23,138 nucleotides of DNA, taken from positions 1-23,138 of the forward strand of contig DATCLN010000150.1 in the NCBI GenBank assembly GCA_036563895.1. The letters run 5' to 3'. The notes below the pieces were generated by a model, which had not been told where the DNA came from, made no database searches, and worked only from the letters and a program-made list of their open reading frames with translations. Below are positions 15,728 to 23,138 of the stretch, one piece after another. Position 1 is the stretch's first letter; each line of letters starts with the position of its first letter. The translations under genes and the position numbers were made by a program. The DNA comes from ZCTH02-B3 sp036563895 (GTDB lineage: Bacteria > Bacillota > Bacilli > Paenibacillales > Paenibacillaceae).

Positions 15728-16827
15728 AATGCGAAGAGGTGATGGAACTGATGCAGCGCGAGCTGGACCGGGATCTTAACGATCTGGAAAAAGCCCGCAT
15801 GCGGCAGCATCTGGCGGAATGTCCGGAGTGCGCCGAACTGTTCGCCAGGCTGAAAAGGCTGTCCGAAGAACTGGAACAGCTGCCGCGGGTCGTTCCGCCC
15901 TACAGCCTGGTGGACGCCATTTTGCCGAAACTGGACCAGCTCACGGCGGATGCCGCCGGTTCCCCGGGTTCCGCACCGAATGCCGACAGGGCCGGTTCTC
16001 CGCCTTCCGCGCCGAGGCCGCTCAGGCGCCCCGGAACCGCCGTGTACGTCCGGATCGCCGCCGCGGCGGTGTTCGGCCTCGTGATCGGGCTGTGGTTGGT
16101 GAACGGGCAGTTCGGGCAGCTCTTCCAGCGGACCCCGTCCGCGGACGATGCCGGCATGCCGCTTTCCGCGCAGCAGGAATCCGTGCCGATGTCGGCAACT
16201 TCCGGCGCCGCACCGAACGCGTCCGACACCGGCGCTTCCGCGGGGGCGGAAACGCGCATGAAACTCCAGGCTACCGCGGAAGGAAGGAACGGGTCCGGAA
16301 CATCCGGCGGCGCGGAACTCCGTTCGATGCAGGGCGGCGCGGGGAGCGGCGCCCCGGAAGCCGCCGAAGATCCCGCCGCAAATGCGGAGGAAGACGGAAA
16401 AGCGGCCGGCGGGTTCATGCTCGGCTTCGGAGGTGAAACGCCCGTCCATGAAGGCGCCGCGCCGGATGCGGCGGAAGGCGGATCCCGGCCGGGCGTGCGG
16501 ATGGATGACGCGCTGATGGATCAAAGCGGGACGGCGGAGGGCGAATTCACCATCACCGCGCAACCGCAGGAATGGCCGTCGCCGGACGGCAGGTGGATCG
16601 CGTACGTGGAGGACAGCCAATTGAAAGTGGCCGACGTGAAGGGCGAAAAGGTGGTGTTCCAGGTCTCCCTCCGGGAAGGGACGATCACCGGCGTCGAATG
16701 GGAGGAGAGCGGCGACCGGCTGCGGTATGTGCGGGTCGGTCCCGACGGAAACCGCACCGCCCACACGGTCAGCCTGGCCGACTCCGGAGGGTCAGACGGG
16801 CAGTCCGGCGGGGAGACGGCGCCATGA
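15724..16827 (+). CDS. Membrane zinc anti-sigma factor with C-terminal WD40-like segment
   Basis: The 367-residue product begins with a cytoplasmic zf-HC2/ZAS domain: His29-x3-Cys33-x2-Cys36 plus Cys3. A single membrane helix is at about 107-126. The outer region is long: a low-complexity stretch rich in Ala, Gly, Ser and Glu (about 130-270), then a segment at 286-355 starting SPDGRWIAYV that resembles TolB/WD40-like beta-propeller blades. The ATG overlaps the sigma stop (ATGA) and has GAAAGGTGG nine bases upstream. The expected role is to hold the cognate sigma factor until an envelope signal releases it. The blade segment is too short for a full propeller, so it may pack with another protein. 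The signal is unknown. Confidence 0.87.
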   Translation: MKCEEVMELMQRELDRDLNDLEKARMRQHLAECPECAELFARLKRLSEELEQLPRVVPPYSLVDAILPKLDQLTADAAGSPGSAPNADRAGSPPSAPRPLRRPGTAVYVRIAAAAVFGLVIGLWLVNGQFGQLFQRTPSADDAGMPLSAQQESVPMSATSGAAPNASDTGASAGAETRMKLQATAEGRNGSGTSGGAELRSMQGGAGSGAPEAAEDPAANAEEDGKAAGGFMLGFGGETPVHEGAAPDAAEGGSRPGVRMDDALMDQSGTAEGEFTITAQPQEWPSPDGRWIAYVEDSQLKVADVKGEKVVFQVSLREGTITGVEWEESGDRLRYVRVGPDGNRTAHTVSLADSGGSDGQSGGETAP

Positions 16828-17870
16828 ATTCCCGCCAGTTGTTCCGCGAGCTGCGCGACGGGCGCATCCGGCCCGTATACGTCTGCCATGGCGAGGAAAC
16901 CTACCTGCTGAACGAATTCGCGGAGCGGCTGATCCAGGCGGCGGTGCAGCCGGAGCAACGGGAGATGGCTGTCATCCGCTTCGACACCGCCGAGACGCCC
17001 CTCGACGAGATCCTGGACGAAGCGGAGACGCCGCCCTTTTTCACCGCGCGCAAAGTTGTTCTCGTCCGGGACGCGGCCGTGTTCGGTGCCGGCAAGGCGG
17101 CGGGGGAGGTCCGCGCTGAGCGGCTGCTCAAATACGCGGAAAGTCCCCTGGAGTCGACGGTGCTGGTGTTCCTCCTGCCCGGAGTCAAACCGGACGAGCG
17201 GAAAAAGATCGTGAAGGCGTTCCGGGACAAGGGGCTCATCTTCGCATTCCCGCCGCTTTCGGAGACGGAGCTGAAGGCGTGGCTGGAAAGGCGCGCGGAA
17301 CGGCAGGGGCGGACGGCGGACGCGGAGGCGGTCGCGGAGCTTTTGCGCCGCGTAGGTCCCGCCATGGGGGATCTGGCGGCGGAAATGGACAAACTGTGCC
17401 TGCACGCCGGGCCGGGCGGCAGGGTGGACGCGGAAGCGGTGCGCCGGCTCGTGCCGGTGAGCGCGGAGCAGAGCGTGTTCGGGCTGGCCGAGGAAATCGC
17501 CGCCTTGCGCCCGGATCGGGCCGTGGCCCTTCTCCGCGAGCTCCTCAAACGCCGGGAAGAGCCGATCCGGCTGGTCGCCCTGCTGGTCAGCCAGTTCCGC
17601 AACATGCTGCACGTGAAGGAGCTGACCCGCAAGGGCATGCCGCAGCAGCGGATCGCGTCGGAACTCGGGTTGCACCCTTACGCGGTGCGGAGGATCGGCG
17701 AGCAGGCCGCCCGGTTTTCCACGGAACGTCTCATCCGCATTTTGGAACGGCTGGCGGAACTGGATCACGACATGAAGACCGGCCGCGTCGACAAGGCGCT
17801 CGGCCTCGAGCTGTTCCTGCTCCGCACGGGCTGGGAAGGCGTTTCGGAACGCTCCGCGTCCGGGATCTGA
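16824..17870 (+). CDS. holA: DNA polymerase III subunit delta
   Basis: HolA is the delta subunit that opens the beta sliding clamp within the clamp loader. The 348-residue product matches the Bacillus YqeN length. It starts with the typical PVYVCHGEETYLLNEFAERL (about 17-36). It then has VVLVRDAAV, the LVFLLPGVKPDERKKIVK strand-loop, and a C-terminal helical collar with FGLAEEIAALRPDRAVALLREL and DHDMKTGRVDKALGLELFLL. The ATG forms an ATGA overlap with the anti-sigma gene and has GGGGAG eight bases upstream. Position before rpsT agrees with Bacillus. An essential replication gene is thus the third gene of a sigma/anti-sigma operon, although an internal promoter cannot be excluded. Confidence 0.94.
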   Translation: MNSRQLFRELRDGRIRPVYVCHGEETYLLNEFAERLIQAAVQPEQREMAVIRFDTAETPLDEILDEAETPPFFTARKVVLVRDAAVFGAGKAAGEVRAERLLKYAESPLESTVLVFLLPGVKPDERKKIVKAFRDKGLIFAFPPLSETELKAWLERRAERQGRTADAEAVAELLRRVGPAMGDLAAEMDKLCLHAGPGGRVDAEAVRRLVPVSAEQSVFGLAEEIAALRPDRAVALLRELLKRREEPIRLVALLVSQFRNMLHVKELTRKGMPQQRIASELGLHPYAVRRIGEQAARFSTERLIRILERLAELDHDMKTGRVDKALGLELFLLRTGWEGVSERSASGI

Positions 17871-17878
17871 GGAACGCA

Positions 17879-17913
17879 AAAGGGGTTGGTCCCTTTCCGG
17901 GATCAACCCCTTT
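17879..17913. terminator. Bidirectional intrinsic terminator between holA and rpsT
   Basis: A 15-bp stem (AAAGGGGTTGGTCCC with GGGATCAACCCCTTT, one G-U pair) encloses a five-base loop. It lies between two convergent genes, nine bases after the holA stop and directly after the rpsT stop. On the minus strand the stem ends in UUUU, which suits rpsT; the plus-strand U run is short. Confidence 0.85.
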
Positions 17914-17914
17914 G

Positions 17915-18217
17915 TCACGCGCCGGCTTGCTCTTGCGCGCCTGTTTCCTGCTGTGCGATCTTCGCGTTCAGCTTCTGGGCCAGGCGGGACTTCTTGCGGG
18001 CAGCGGCGTTTTTGTGGATGATTCCTTTGGTTACCGCCTTGTCCAGCTTTCTCTGGGCGAACTTGACCGCTTCCCTTGCCGCTTCCAGATCCGTTCCGGC
18101 GATGGCTTGTTCGGCTTTTTTCACGGCCGTGCGCAGGGCGGATTTCAGAGAAGCGTTGCGCAAGCGGCGTTTTTCGCTCGTTTTGACCCGTTTGATGGCG
18201 GACTTGATGTTGGGCAT
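17915..18217 (-). CDS. rpsT: 30S ribosomal protein S20
   Basis: S20 is a small basic helical protein that binds 16S rRNA during 30S assembly. The 100-residue product starts MPNIKSAIKRVKTSEKRR and continues with LKSALRTAVKK and the KGIIHKNAAARKKSRLAQKLN signature. It is about 12 residues longer than the Bacillus protein because of a C-terminal tail (AKIAQQETGAQEQAGA) without basic character. The ATG at 18217 follows a perfect GGAGGTGA at 18223-18230. An in-frame upstream start at 18265 lies beyond the ribosome binding site and can be dismissed. It is transcribed alone, against holA, from its own promoter. Confidence 0.97.
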   Translation of the reverse strand: MPNIKSAIKRVKTSEKRRLRNASLKSALRTAVKKAEQAIAGTDLEAAREAVKFAQRKLDKAVTKGIIHKNAAARKKSRLAQKLNAKIAQQETGAQEQAGA

Positions 18218-18273
18218 CCGGTTCACCTCCCAGCGAAAACAAGGGCAAGTCTTTCCTTTACGCAACTTTCGTT

Positions 18274-18302
18274 ATTTTATCATGGGCGGGGCCGGCGCGC
18301 AA
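18274..18302 (-). promoter_or_regulatory. Promoter of rpsT
   Basis: On the minus strand, TTGCGC (plus 18297-18302) and TAAAAT (plus 18274-18279) are separated by 17 bases. They lie about 60 bases before the rpsT start. Confidence 0.65.
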
Positions 18303-18336
18303 GCGCGAATTGCGAGGAGGAACCCGCCCGGGATTT

Positions 18337-18345
18337 TGTTATAAT
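18337..18345 (+). promoter_or_regulatory. Extended -10 promoter of msrAB
   Basis: TGTTATAAT at 18337-18345 is a perfect extended -10. No clear -35 is seen at the usual distance, which is acceptable for extended -10 promoters. It lies 57 bases before the msrAB start and is divergent from the rpsT promoter. Confidence 0.6.
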
Positions 18346-18402
18346 AAAAAGCGGTAAAGACCGCATATGGGGCCGAAACGGCCGAAAGGAGGGTCCAGCG
18401 GC

Positions 18403-19398
18403 ATGGCGAACGATACCGGTTCCGCCGGCGGCGAAGGATTGGCACTGGCGACGTTCGCGGGAGGATGCTTCTGGTGCATGGTGTCGCCGTTTGACAAAAT
18501 TCCGGGCGTCGTCAGGGTCGTCTCCGGTTACACCGGAGGGCACAAGGAAAATCCGACCTATGAGGAAGTGTGCGAGGGCAAGACGGGGCACGTCGAGGCG
18601 GTTCAGATCACCTTCGACCCTTCCCGCGTCTCCTACCGCCGCCTTCTTGACATCTTTTGGAGACAGATCGATCCGACGGATCCCGGGGGCCAGTTCGCCG
18701 ACCGGGGCGATTCGTACCGCACCGCGATTTTCTACCACGACGAAGAACAGCGGCGCCTGGCGGAGGAATCGAAACGGGAGCTGGAGCAAAGCGGCAAGTT
18801 CGACAAGCCCATCGTGACGGAAATCTTGCCGGCCGGTCCCTTTTATCCCGCGGAAGAGTACCATCAGGATTATTACCGGAAAAATCCGCTGCGCTACTGG
18901 ATCTACCGGGTGGGCTCCGGAAGGGAAGCGTTCCTCGCCCGGCACTGGCCAAAGGAAAAAAATCTGGAAGAACTGAAAAAGCGTCTTACGCCGATGCAGT
19001 TTGCGGTCACCCAGCACAACGCCACAGAGCCGCCGTTCCGGAACGAATACTGGAACCATTTTGAAGACGGCATCTATGTGGATGTGGTATCCGGCGAGCC
19101 GCTGTTTTGCTCCAAGGACAAGTTCGACGCCGGCTGCGGCTGGCCCAGCTTCACCCGGCCGATCCCCGGCGCGCAGATCGTGGAGAAGCCGGATTTCAGC
19201 CACAACATGATCCGCACCGAAGTGCGCAGCGGCATCGCCGACTCCCACCTGGGCCACGTGTTCCCGGACGGACCGCCGCCCACGGGGCTGCGCTATTGCA
19301 TCAACTCCGCCGCGCTGCGCTTCATTCCGAAGGAGCGCCTGGCGGAGGAAGGGTACGGGGAGTACCTGAAACTGTTCGAGGAAGAGGAGAAAAAATGA
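18403..19398 (+). CDS. msrAB: Fused peptide methionine sulfoxide reductase MsrA-MsrB
   Basis: The enzyme repairs both S- and R-methionine sulfoxide in proteins. The 331-residue product has MsrA first: GGCFWC with the catalytic Cys22, GYTGGHKENPTYEEVC, and EEYHQDY. MsrB follows from about residue 197: TEPPFRNEYW, CGWPSF with Cys245 (probable resolving Cys), DSHLGHVFPDGP, and RYCINSAALRF with the catalytic Cys299. The CxxC zinc sites of some MsrB proteins are absent, as in Bacillus MsrB. The ATG at 18403 has AAAGGAGG ten bases upstream. No signal peptide is seen, so it should act in the cytoplasm. It is a single-gene transcript between a promoter and a terminator. In Bacillus subtilis this position after rpsT holds gpr. 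Confidence 0.96.
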   Translation: MANDTGSAGGEGLALATFAGGCFWCMVSPFDKIPGVVRVVSGYTGGHKENPTYEEVCEGKTGHVEAVQITFDPSRVSYRRLLDIFWRQIDPTDPGGQFADRGDSYRTAIFYHDEEQRRLAEESKRELEQSGKFDKPIVTEILPAGPFYPAEEYHQDYYRKNPLRYWIYRVGSGREAFLARHWPKEKNLEELKKRLTPMQFAVTQHNATEPPFRNEYWNHFEDGIYVDVVSGEPLFCSKDKFDAGCGWPSFTRPIPGAQIVEKPDFSHNMIRTEVRSGIADSHLGHVFPDGPPPTGLRYCINSAALRFIPKERLAEEGYGEYLKLFEEEEKK

Positions 19399-19421
19399 GC
19401 CGCGGCATTCGCCGCGGCTTT
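19390..19421. terminator. Bidirectional terminator between msrAB and gdhA
   Basis: A perfect nine-bp stem, AGCCGCGGC with GCCGCGGCT (19398-19419), has a four-base loop and begins inside the msrAB stop codon. On the minus strand it is followed by CATTTTTT, so it is a good terminator for gdhA. On the plus strand only TTT follows, giving weaker termination of msrAB. Confidence 0.85.
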
Positions 19422-19439
19422 GCTCATTCCGCCTCATCC

Positions 19440-20801
<1,362 letters not shown>

Positions 20802-20900
20802 GCTGCACTGCTCCCAACATCAAAGATTTCGCCGGGAGGCCGCACCGGAACTGGGACGACCGGGTCCGGACCATCCCGGCGATCGCTTTCACGTCAACTA

Positions 20901-20930
20901 ATTATAAGTGCTGGAAAACGAATTTGTAAA
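20901..20930 (-). promoter_or_regulatory. Promoter of gdhA
   Basis: On the minus strand, TTTACA (plus 20925-20930) and a perfect TATAAT (plus 20901-20906) are separated by 18 bases. They lie about 100 bases before the gdhA start. The surrounding sequence is clearly richer in A and T than the genes. Confidence 0.7.
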
Positions 20931-20971
20931 ACAGAAGATATTTATAATGATGGAATAAAAAATTTATCGTT

Positions 20972-20999
20972 TGTCAGAATATCTGTCAAAAATCTGTCA
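20972..20999. repeat. Three phased TGTCA direct repeats upstream of gdhA
   Basis: TGTCA occurs at 20972-20976, 20984-20988 and 20995-20999, that is, every 11-12 bases, or about one helical turn. The repeats lie 42 to 75 bases upstream of the gdhA -35 and just after the ddh stop. They could be an activator or repressor site. The reverse complement of the middle copy also gives a perfect TTGACA on the minus strand, with TAAATT 17 bases further, so part of the pattern may be a second gdhA promoter. Confidence 0.45.
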
Positions 21000-21017
21000 C
21001 AAGCACGTATAGATCTG

Positions 21018-22001
21018 TTATAATAAATCCCTTCGGAGTTCTTCCGGAGATCGGAGCGACAGGTAGGCGGGGGCGATGTCGAACACCGTTTTCGCGCCGG
21101 TCACGCCTTCCTTGTGCAGGCGATAGGCTGCGCGGGCGTAAGCGACCAGGACGCTGGCCGTAAACTCCGGATTGCTGCCCAGCTTGAGGGTGAACTCCAT
21201 GAGCTGCTTCGTGCCCTGTCCGGTCACGCCGCTGCGGATGACGAAACCGCCGTGCGGCATCGCCGAATGCTTGGCCCGGAGCTCTTCCTCGTCGATGAAA
21301 TGGACGATGGTGTGGTAGTCGGCAAAGTAATGGGGCATGGTGACGATGTCCCGTTCGATTTTGGCCAGGTCGGCTCCCTCGTGCGGCACGACGAAGCATT
21401 CCCGGATATGCTTGTCCCGCGCGGCGAGCTCCGGCGTTTCCCCCGCGCGGATGCGCGCGATGGCCTCTTCCACCGGAATCGTGTACTGCACGGCGTTTTT
21501 GACGCCTTCCACGCGGCGGATGGCGTCGGAATGCCCCTGGCTGACCCCTTTGCCCCAGAACGTGTATTCCTTGCCGTCCGGCAGAACGGCTTCCATGATC
21601 ATGCGGTTCAGGGAAAACAGTCCGGGGTCCCAGCCCGTCGAGATGACCGCCACGCGGCCCGCCGCTTTGGCCGCCGCGTCCATCCTTTCGTAGTATTCCG
21701 GAATTCTGGCATGGGTATCGTAACTGTCCACGGTGTTGAAGCGGCTCGCGAACTGCGGCCCCTGCTCCGGCAGGTCCGTGGCCGACCCGCCGCACAGGAT
21801 CATGACATCGATGCGGTCCCGGTATTCGTCCGCTTCCGAGACATGGCGAAAGACGATGCCGTCCGTTCCGGAGAGTTCCGCGGGGTTCCGGCGCGTAAAC
21901 ACGGCCGCAAGCTCCATGTCGGGCGCCCGTTCGATCGCGGCCGCAACGCCCCGGCCGATATTGCCGTAACCCACGATGCCGATTTGGATCTTGTCCGACA
22001 T
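21018..22001 (-). CDS. ddh: meso-Diaminopimelate D-dehydrogenase
   Basis: The enzyme makes meso-2,6-diaminopimelate in one step from tetrahydrodipicolinate, ammonium and NADPH (EC 1.4.1.16), supplying peptidoglycan and lysine. The 327-residue product matches the family length. It has the Rossmann loop GIVGYGNIGRG (8-18), then MILCGGSATDLPEQGP, NTVDSYDTHARIPEYY, STGWDPGLFSLNRM and WGKGVSQGHSDAIRRVEGVK, all characteristic of Ddh. The ATG at 22001 follows GGGAG with an 11-base spacer. The gene is found patchily in Firmicutes, where other diaminopimelate routes are common. It is followed on the same strand by gdhA, another NADPH- and ammonium-using dehydrogenase, 216 bases downstream. Confidence 0.96.
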   Translation of the reverse strand: MSDKIQIGIVGYGNIGRGVAAAIERAPDMELAAVFTRRNPAELSGTDGIVFRHVSEADEYRDRIDVMILCGGSATDLPEQGPQFASRFNTVDSYDTHARIPEYYERMDAAAKAAGRVAVISTGWDPGLFSLNRMIMEAVLPDGKEYTFWGKGVSQGHSDAIRRVEGVKNAVQYTIPVEEAIARIRAGETPELAARDKHIRECFVVPHEGADLAKIERDIVTMPHYFADYHTIVHFIDEEELRAKHSAMPHGGFVIRSGVTGQGTKQLMEFTLKLGSNPEFTASVLVAYARAAYRLHKEGVTGAKTVFDIAPAYLSLRSPEELRRDLL

Positions 22002-22043
22002 GTTTTCTGCGCTCCCTTTGTCAGAAAAATGTACATGCTTAAA

Positions 22044-22072
22044 AACGTAAATCCACCCGGCCCGTTTGTCAA
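22044..22072 (-). promoter_or_regulatory. Possible promoter of ddh
   Basis: On the minus strand a perfect TTGACA (plus 22067-22072) is followed 17 bases later by TACGTT (plus 22044-22049), a weak -10. It lies 40-70 bases before the ddh start in the 282-base divergent gap. Confidence 0.4.
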
Positions 22073-22163
22073 GTCGCCCGGCCGCGAAGGGCCGGCGCGG
22101 GCGGATCGCGGATACTCTTCAAGTTTTGTCGCGGCGAAGCGGCGCCAACATTTCCGGATGTCT

Positions 22164-22196
22164 TTGTACCCGCCCCCTGCGGGCGGCCGGTATAAT
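22164..22196 (+). promoter_or_regulatory. Probable promoter of the solute-binding protein gene
   Basis: A perfect TATAAT lies at 22191-22196. The best -35 (TTGTAC at 22164-22169) is 21 bases away, longer than normal, with a GC-rich hairpin (CCGCCC/GGGCGG) in the spacer. A weak basal promoter that needs an activator would fit. Confidence 0.5.
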
Positions 22197-22203
22197 GGGT
22201 TTG

Positions 22204-22242
22204 GTAATTAAAGAGAATTGGCCGGCCTCCCTCTTTAATTAC
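22204..22242 (+). promoter_or_regulatory. 12-bp perfect inverted repeat in the 5' leader
   Basis: GTAATTAAAGAG (22204-22215) and its exact reverse complement CTCTTTAATTAC (22231-22242) flank 15 bases that contain the palindrome GGCCGGCC. The repeat starts about eight bases after the TATAAT box, so it covers the predicted transcription start and the early leader, 41 bases before the GTG start. It may be a repressor operator or an RNA stem-loop. No T tract follows, so it is not an intrinsic terminator. Confidence 0.7.
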
Positions 22243-22283
22243 GCGGATTTGGTCCGAATGACCACGCGAGGGGGATTATACAG

Positions 22284-23138
22284 GTGAACAAACCGACGTC
22301 TGTCAAATGGCTGCTGTTTTCGCTCGCCGTTGTCCTGGCGCTCGGCGCCTGTACCGGCAACCGGGGAAGCGAAACGTCCGGCGGTCCCGATTCTGCAAGC
22401 GCTACCAGTTCACCGTCGCCTTCCGGTTCGCCGTCCGGTTCCGCGGGTTCGGGTACCGTCGACGATCCGTTCGGCGGCTGGGTGGAAGGGCTGCCGCGCA
22501 TCACGGCGCCCGAAGGATTCAACTGGAGGCAGTTCGAGGGGATCACCCTGAACCTGATTTCCGAGAACACGCCGCCTTCCTCCGGGCTGGCCCAAAACCT
22601 GCACATTTTTGAAAACGCCACCGGCATCAAGGTGAACATCGAACAAAGCAACCTGGAGATCGTCGTCGAGAAGGTGGCGCTCGACTTCAACGCGCGCAAC
22701 GCCAACTACCATATCATCTATGCCGACCCGTACCAGATTCTGGCCAAGCAGTCCGCCCATTTCGCGGATCTCCACAAGTTCAACGACGATCCGACGCTGC
22801 CGGGCATCCCCGGGGGACTGGAGGATTTCATCCAGGCCCAGCTGCAGGCGGACGGGTACATGGGCGACGACAAGCATCTGTACGCCCTGCCGTACGACAA
22901 CCCGACCATGGTGCTGGCGTACCGCAAGGACGTGTTCGAAAAGTACAAGGATTTGTTCATGCAGGAAAAAGGCTACGACTGGACGCCCAATCCCGAGATG
23001 ACCTGGGACCAGTACTACGAAATCGCCGCCTGGATCAACCAGAAGGTGAAGGAGGGCGTCATCACGGAGGTGAAATACGGCACCGGCCACCAGGCCAAGC
23101 AGCACGACTCGCTGATGAACGACTTCAGCAACGTGCTG
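22284..23138 (+). CDS. Extracellular solute-binding lipoprotein of an ABC transporter, 3'-truncated
   Basis: The frame opens with GTG at 22284 and is still open at the window end (285 codons). GAGGGGG nine bases upstream supports the start. The N-terminus is a lipoprotein signal peptide: basic start, hydrophobic core, then lipobox LALGAC with the lipid-modified Cys23. A Ser/Gly/Pro-rich linker (about 24-58) tethers the domain to the membrane. The rest resembles family 1 sugar-type binding proteins: ITLNLISENTPPSSGL, then FENATGIKVNIEQ, YHIIYADPYQI, YALPYDNPTMVLAYRKDVFEKY and MTWDQYYEIAAWI. The ligand cannot be told; carbohydrate uptake is usual for this type. Permease genes would be expected beyond the window. 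Confidence 0.9.
   Translation, partial: MNKPTSVKWLLFSLAVVLALGACTGNRGSETSGGPDSASATSSPSPSGSPSGSAGSGTVDDPFGGWVEGLPRITAPEGFNWRQFEGITLNLISENTPPSSGLAQNLHIFENATGIKVNIEQSNLEIVVEKVALDFNARNANYHIIYADPYQILAKQSAHFADLHKFNDDPTLPGIPGGLEDFIQAQLQADGYMGDDKHLYALPYDNPTMVLAYRKDVFEKYKDLFMQEKGYDWTPNPEMTWDQYYEIAAWINQKVKEGVITEVKYGTGHQAKQHDSLMNDFSNVL

Noticed and set aside
22078..22095. GC-rich hairpin CCGGCC/GGCCGG in the ddh-solute-binding gap
   Set aside because: It is short, lacks a T tract in either direction and is of a kind expected by chance in GC-rich DNA.
22169..22186. CCGCCC/GGGCGG stem taken as a terminator
   Set aside because: No T run follows and it lies upstream of the TATAAT box, so it cannot end a known transcript; it is mentioned only as part of the promoter spacer.

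Overview
The window is a gene-dense, GC-rich stretch of a Gram-positive (Firmicutes) chromosome. Several things point to the order Bacillales, most likely a Paenibacillaceae-type organism (Paenibacillus/Cohnella/Thermobacillus relatives). The block yqeG-yqeH-aroE-nadD-yqeK-rsfS is followed by comER/comEA/comEB/comEC and holA/rpsT. There is a leucine T-box riboswitch, strong GGAGG ribosome binding sites, and sigma-A-like promoters. The genus is an inference; there is no rRNA or other marker here to fix it.

Layout. (1) 1-3155: the 3' part of a DUF58 gene, translationally coupled to a membrane transglutaminase-like protein (YeaD/YebA type), ending at an intrinsic terminator. (2) 3190-7441: a compact operon running from its own promoter: YqeG phosphatase, YqeH ribosome-assembly GTPase, AroE shikimate dehydrogenase, NadD, YqeK (HD-domain Ap4A hydrolase family) and the ribosome silencing factor RsfS. 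(3) 7453-10284: a consensus promoter, a complete T-box leader with a CUC specifier, and leuS. (4) 10265-15033: late competence genes, with comER on the minus strand and divergent comEA, comEB (dCMP deaminase) and comEC (DNA channel) on the plus strand. (5) 15179-17870: an ECF sigma factor, its membrane zinc anti-sigma factor, and holA (DNA polymerase III delta), joined by ATGA overlaps. (6) 17915-18217: rpsT on the minus strand. (7) 18403-19398: fused msrA-msrB. (8) 19440-22001: minus-strand NADP-type glutamate dehydrogenase and, upstream of it, meso-diaminopimelate dehydrogenase. (9) 22284-23138: the start of an extracellular solute-binding lipoprotein, cut by the window edge.

Most of the window is core genome: ribosome assembly, NAD and aromatic synthesis, aminoacylation, DNA uptake and replication, envelope stress and amino-nitrogen metabolism. 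I see no CRISPR array, insertion sequence, phage gene, toxin-antitoxin pair or defence island. I did not find a convincing undescribed multigene system. The points most worth a second look are regulatory or architectural: a long perfect inverted repeat in the leader of the solute-binding protein gene, a strong terminator directly before comEC, a ComEA with a low-complexity linker and a Gly/Thr tail, holA coupled to a sigma/anti-sigma pair, a 20-bp convergent overlap of leuS and comER, and phased TGTCA repeats upstream of gdhA.

All coordinates were read by eye. Family assignments come from recognising motifs and overall sequence; no searches were run.
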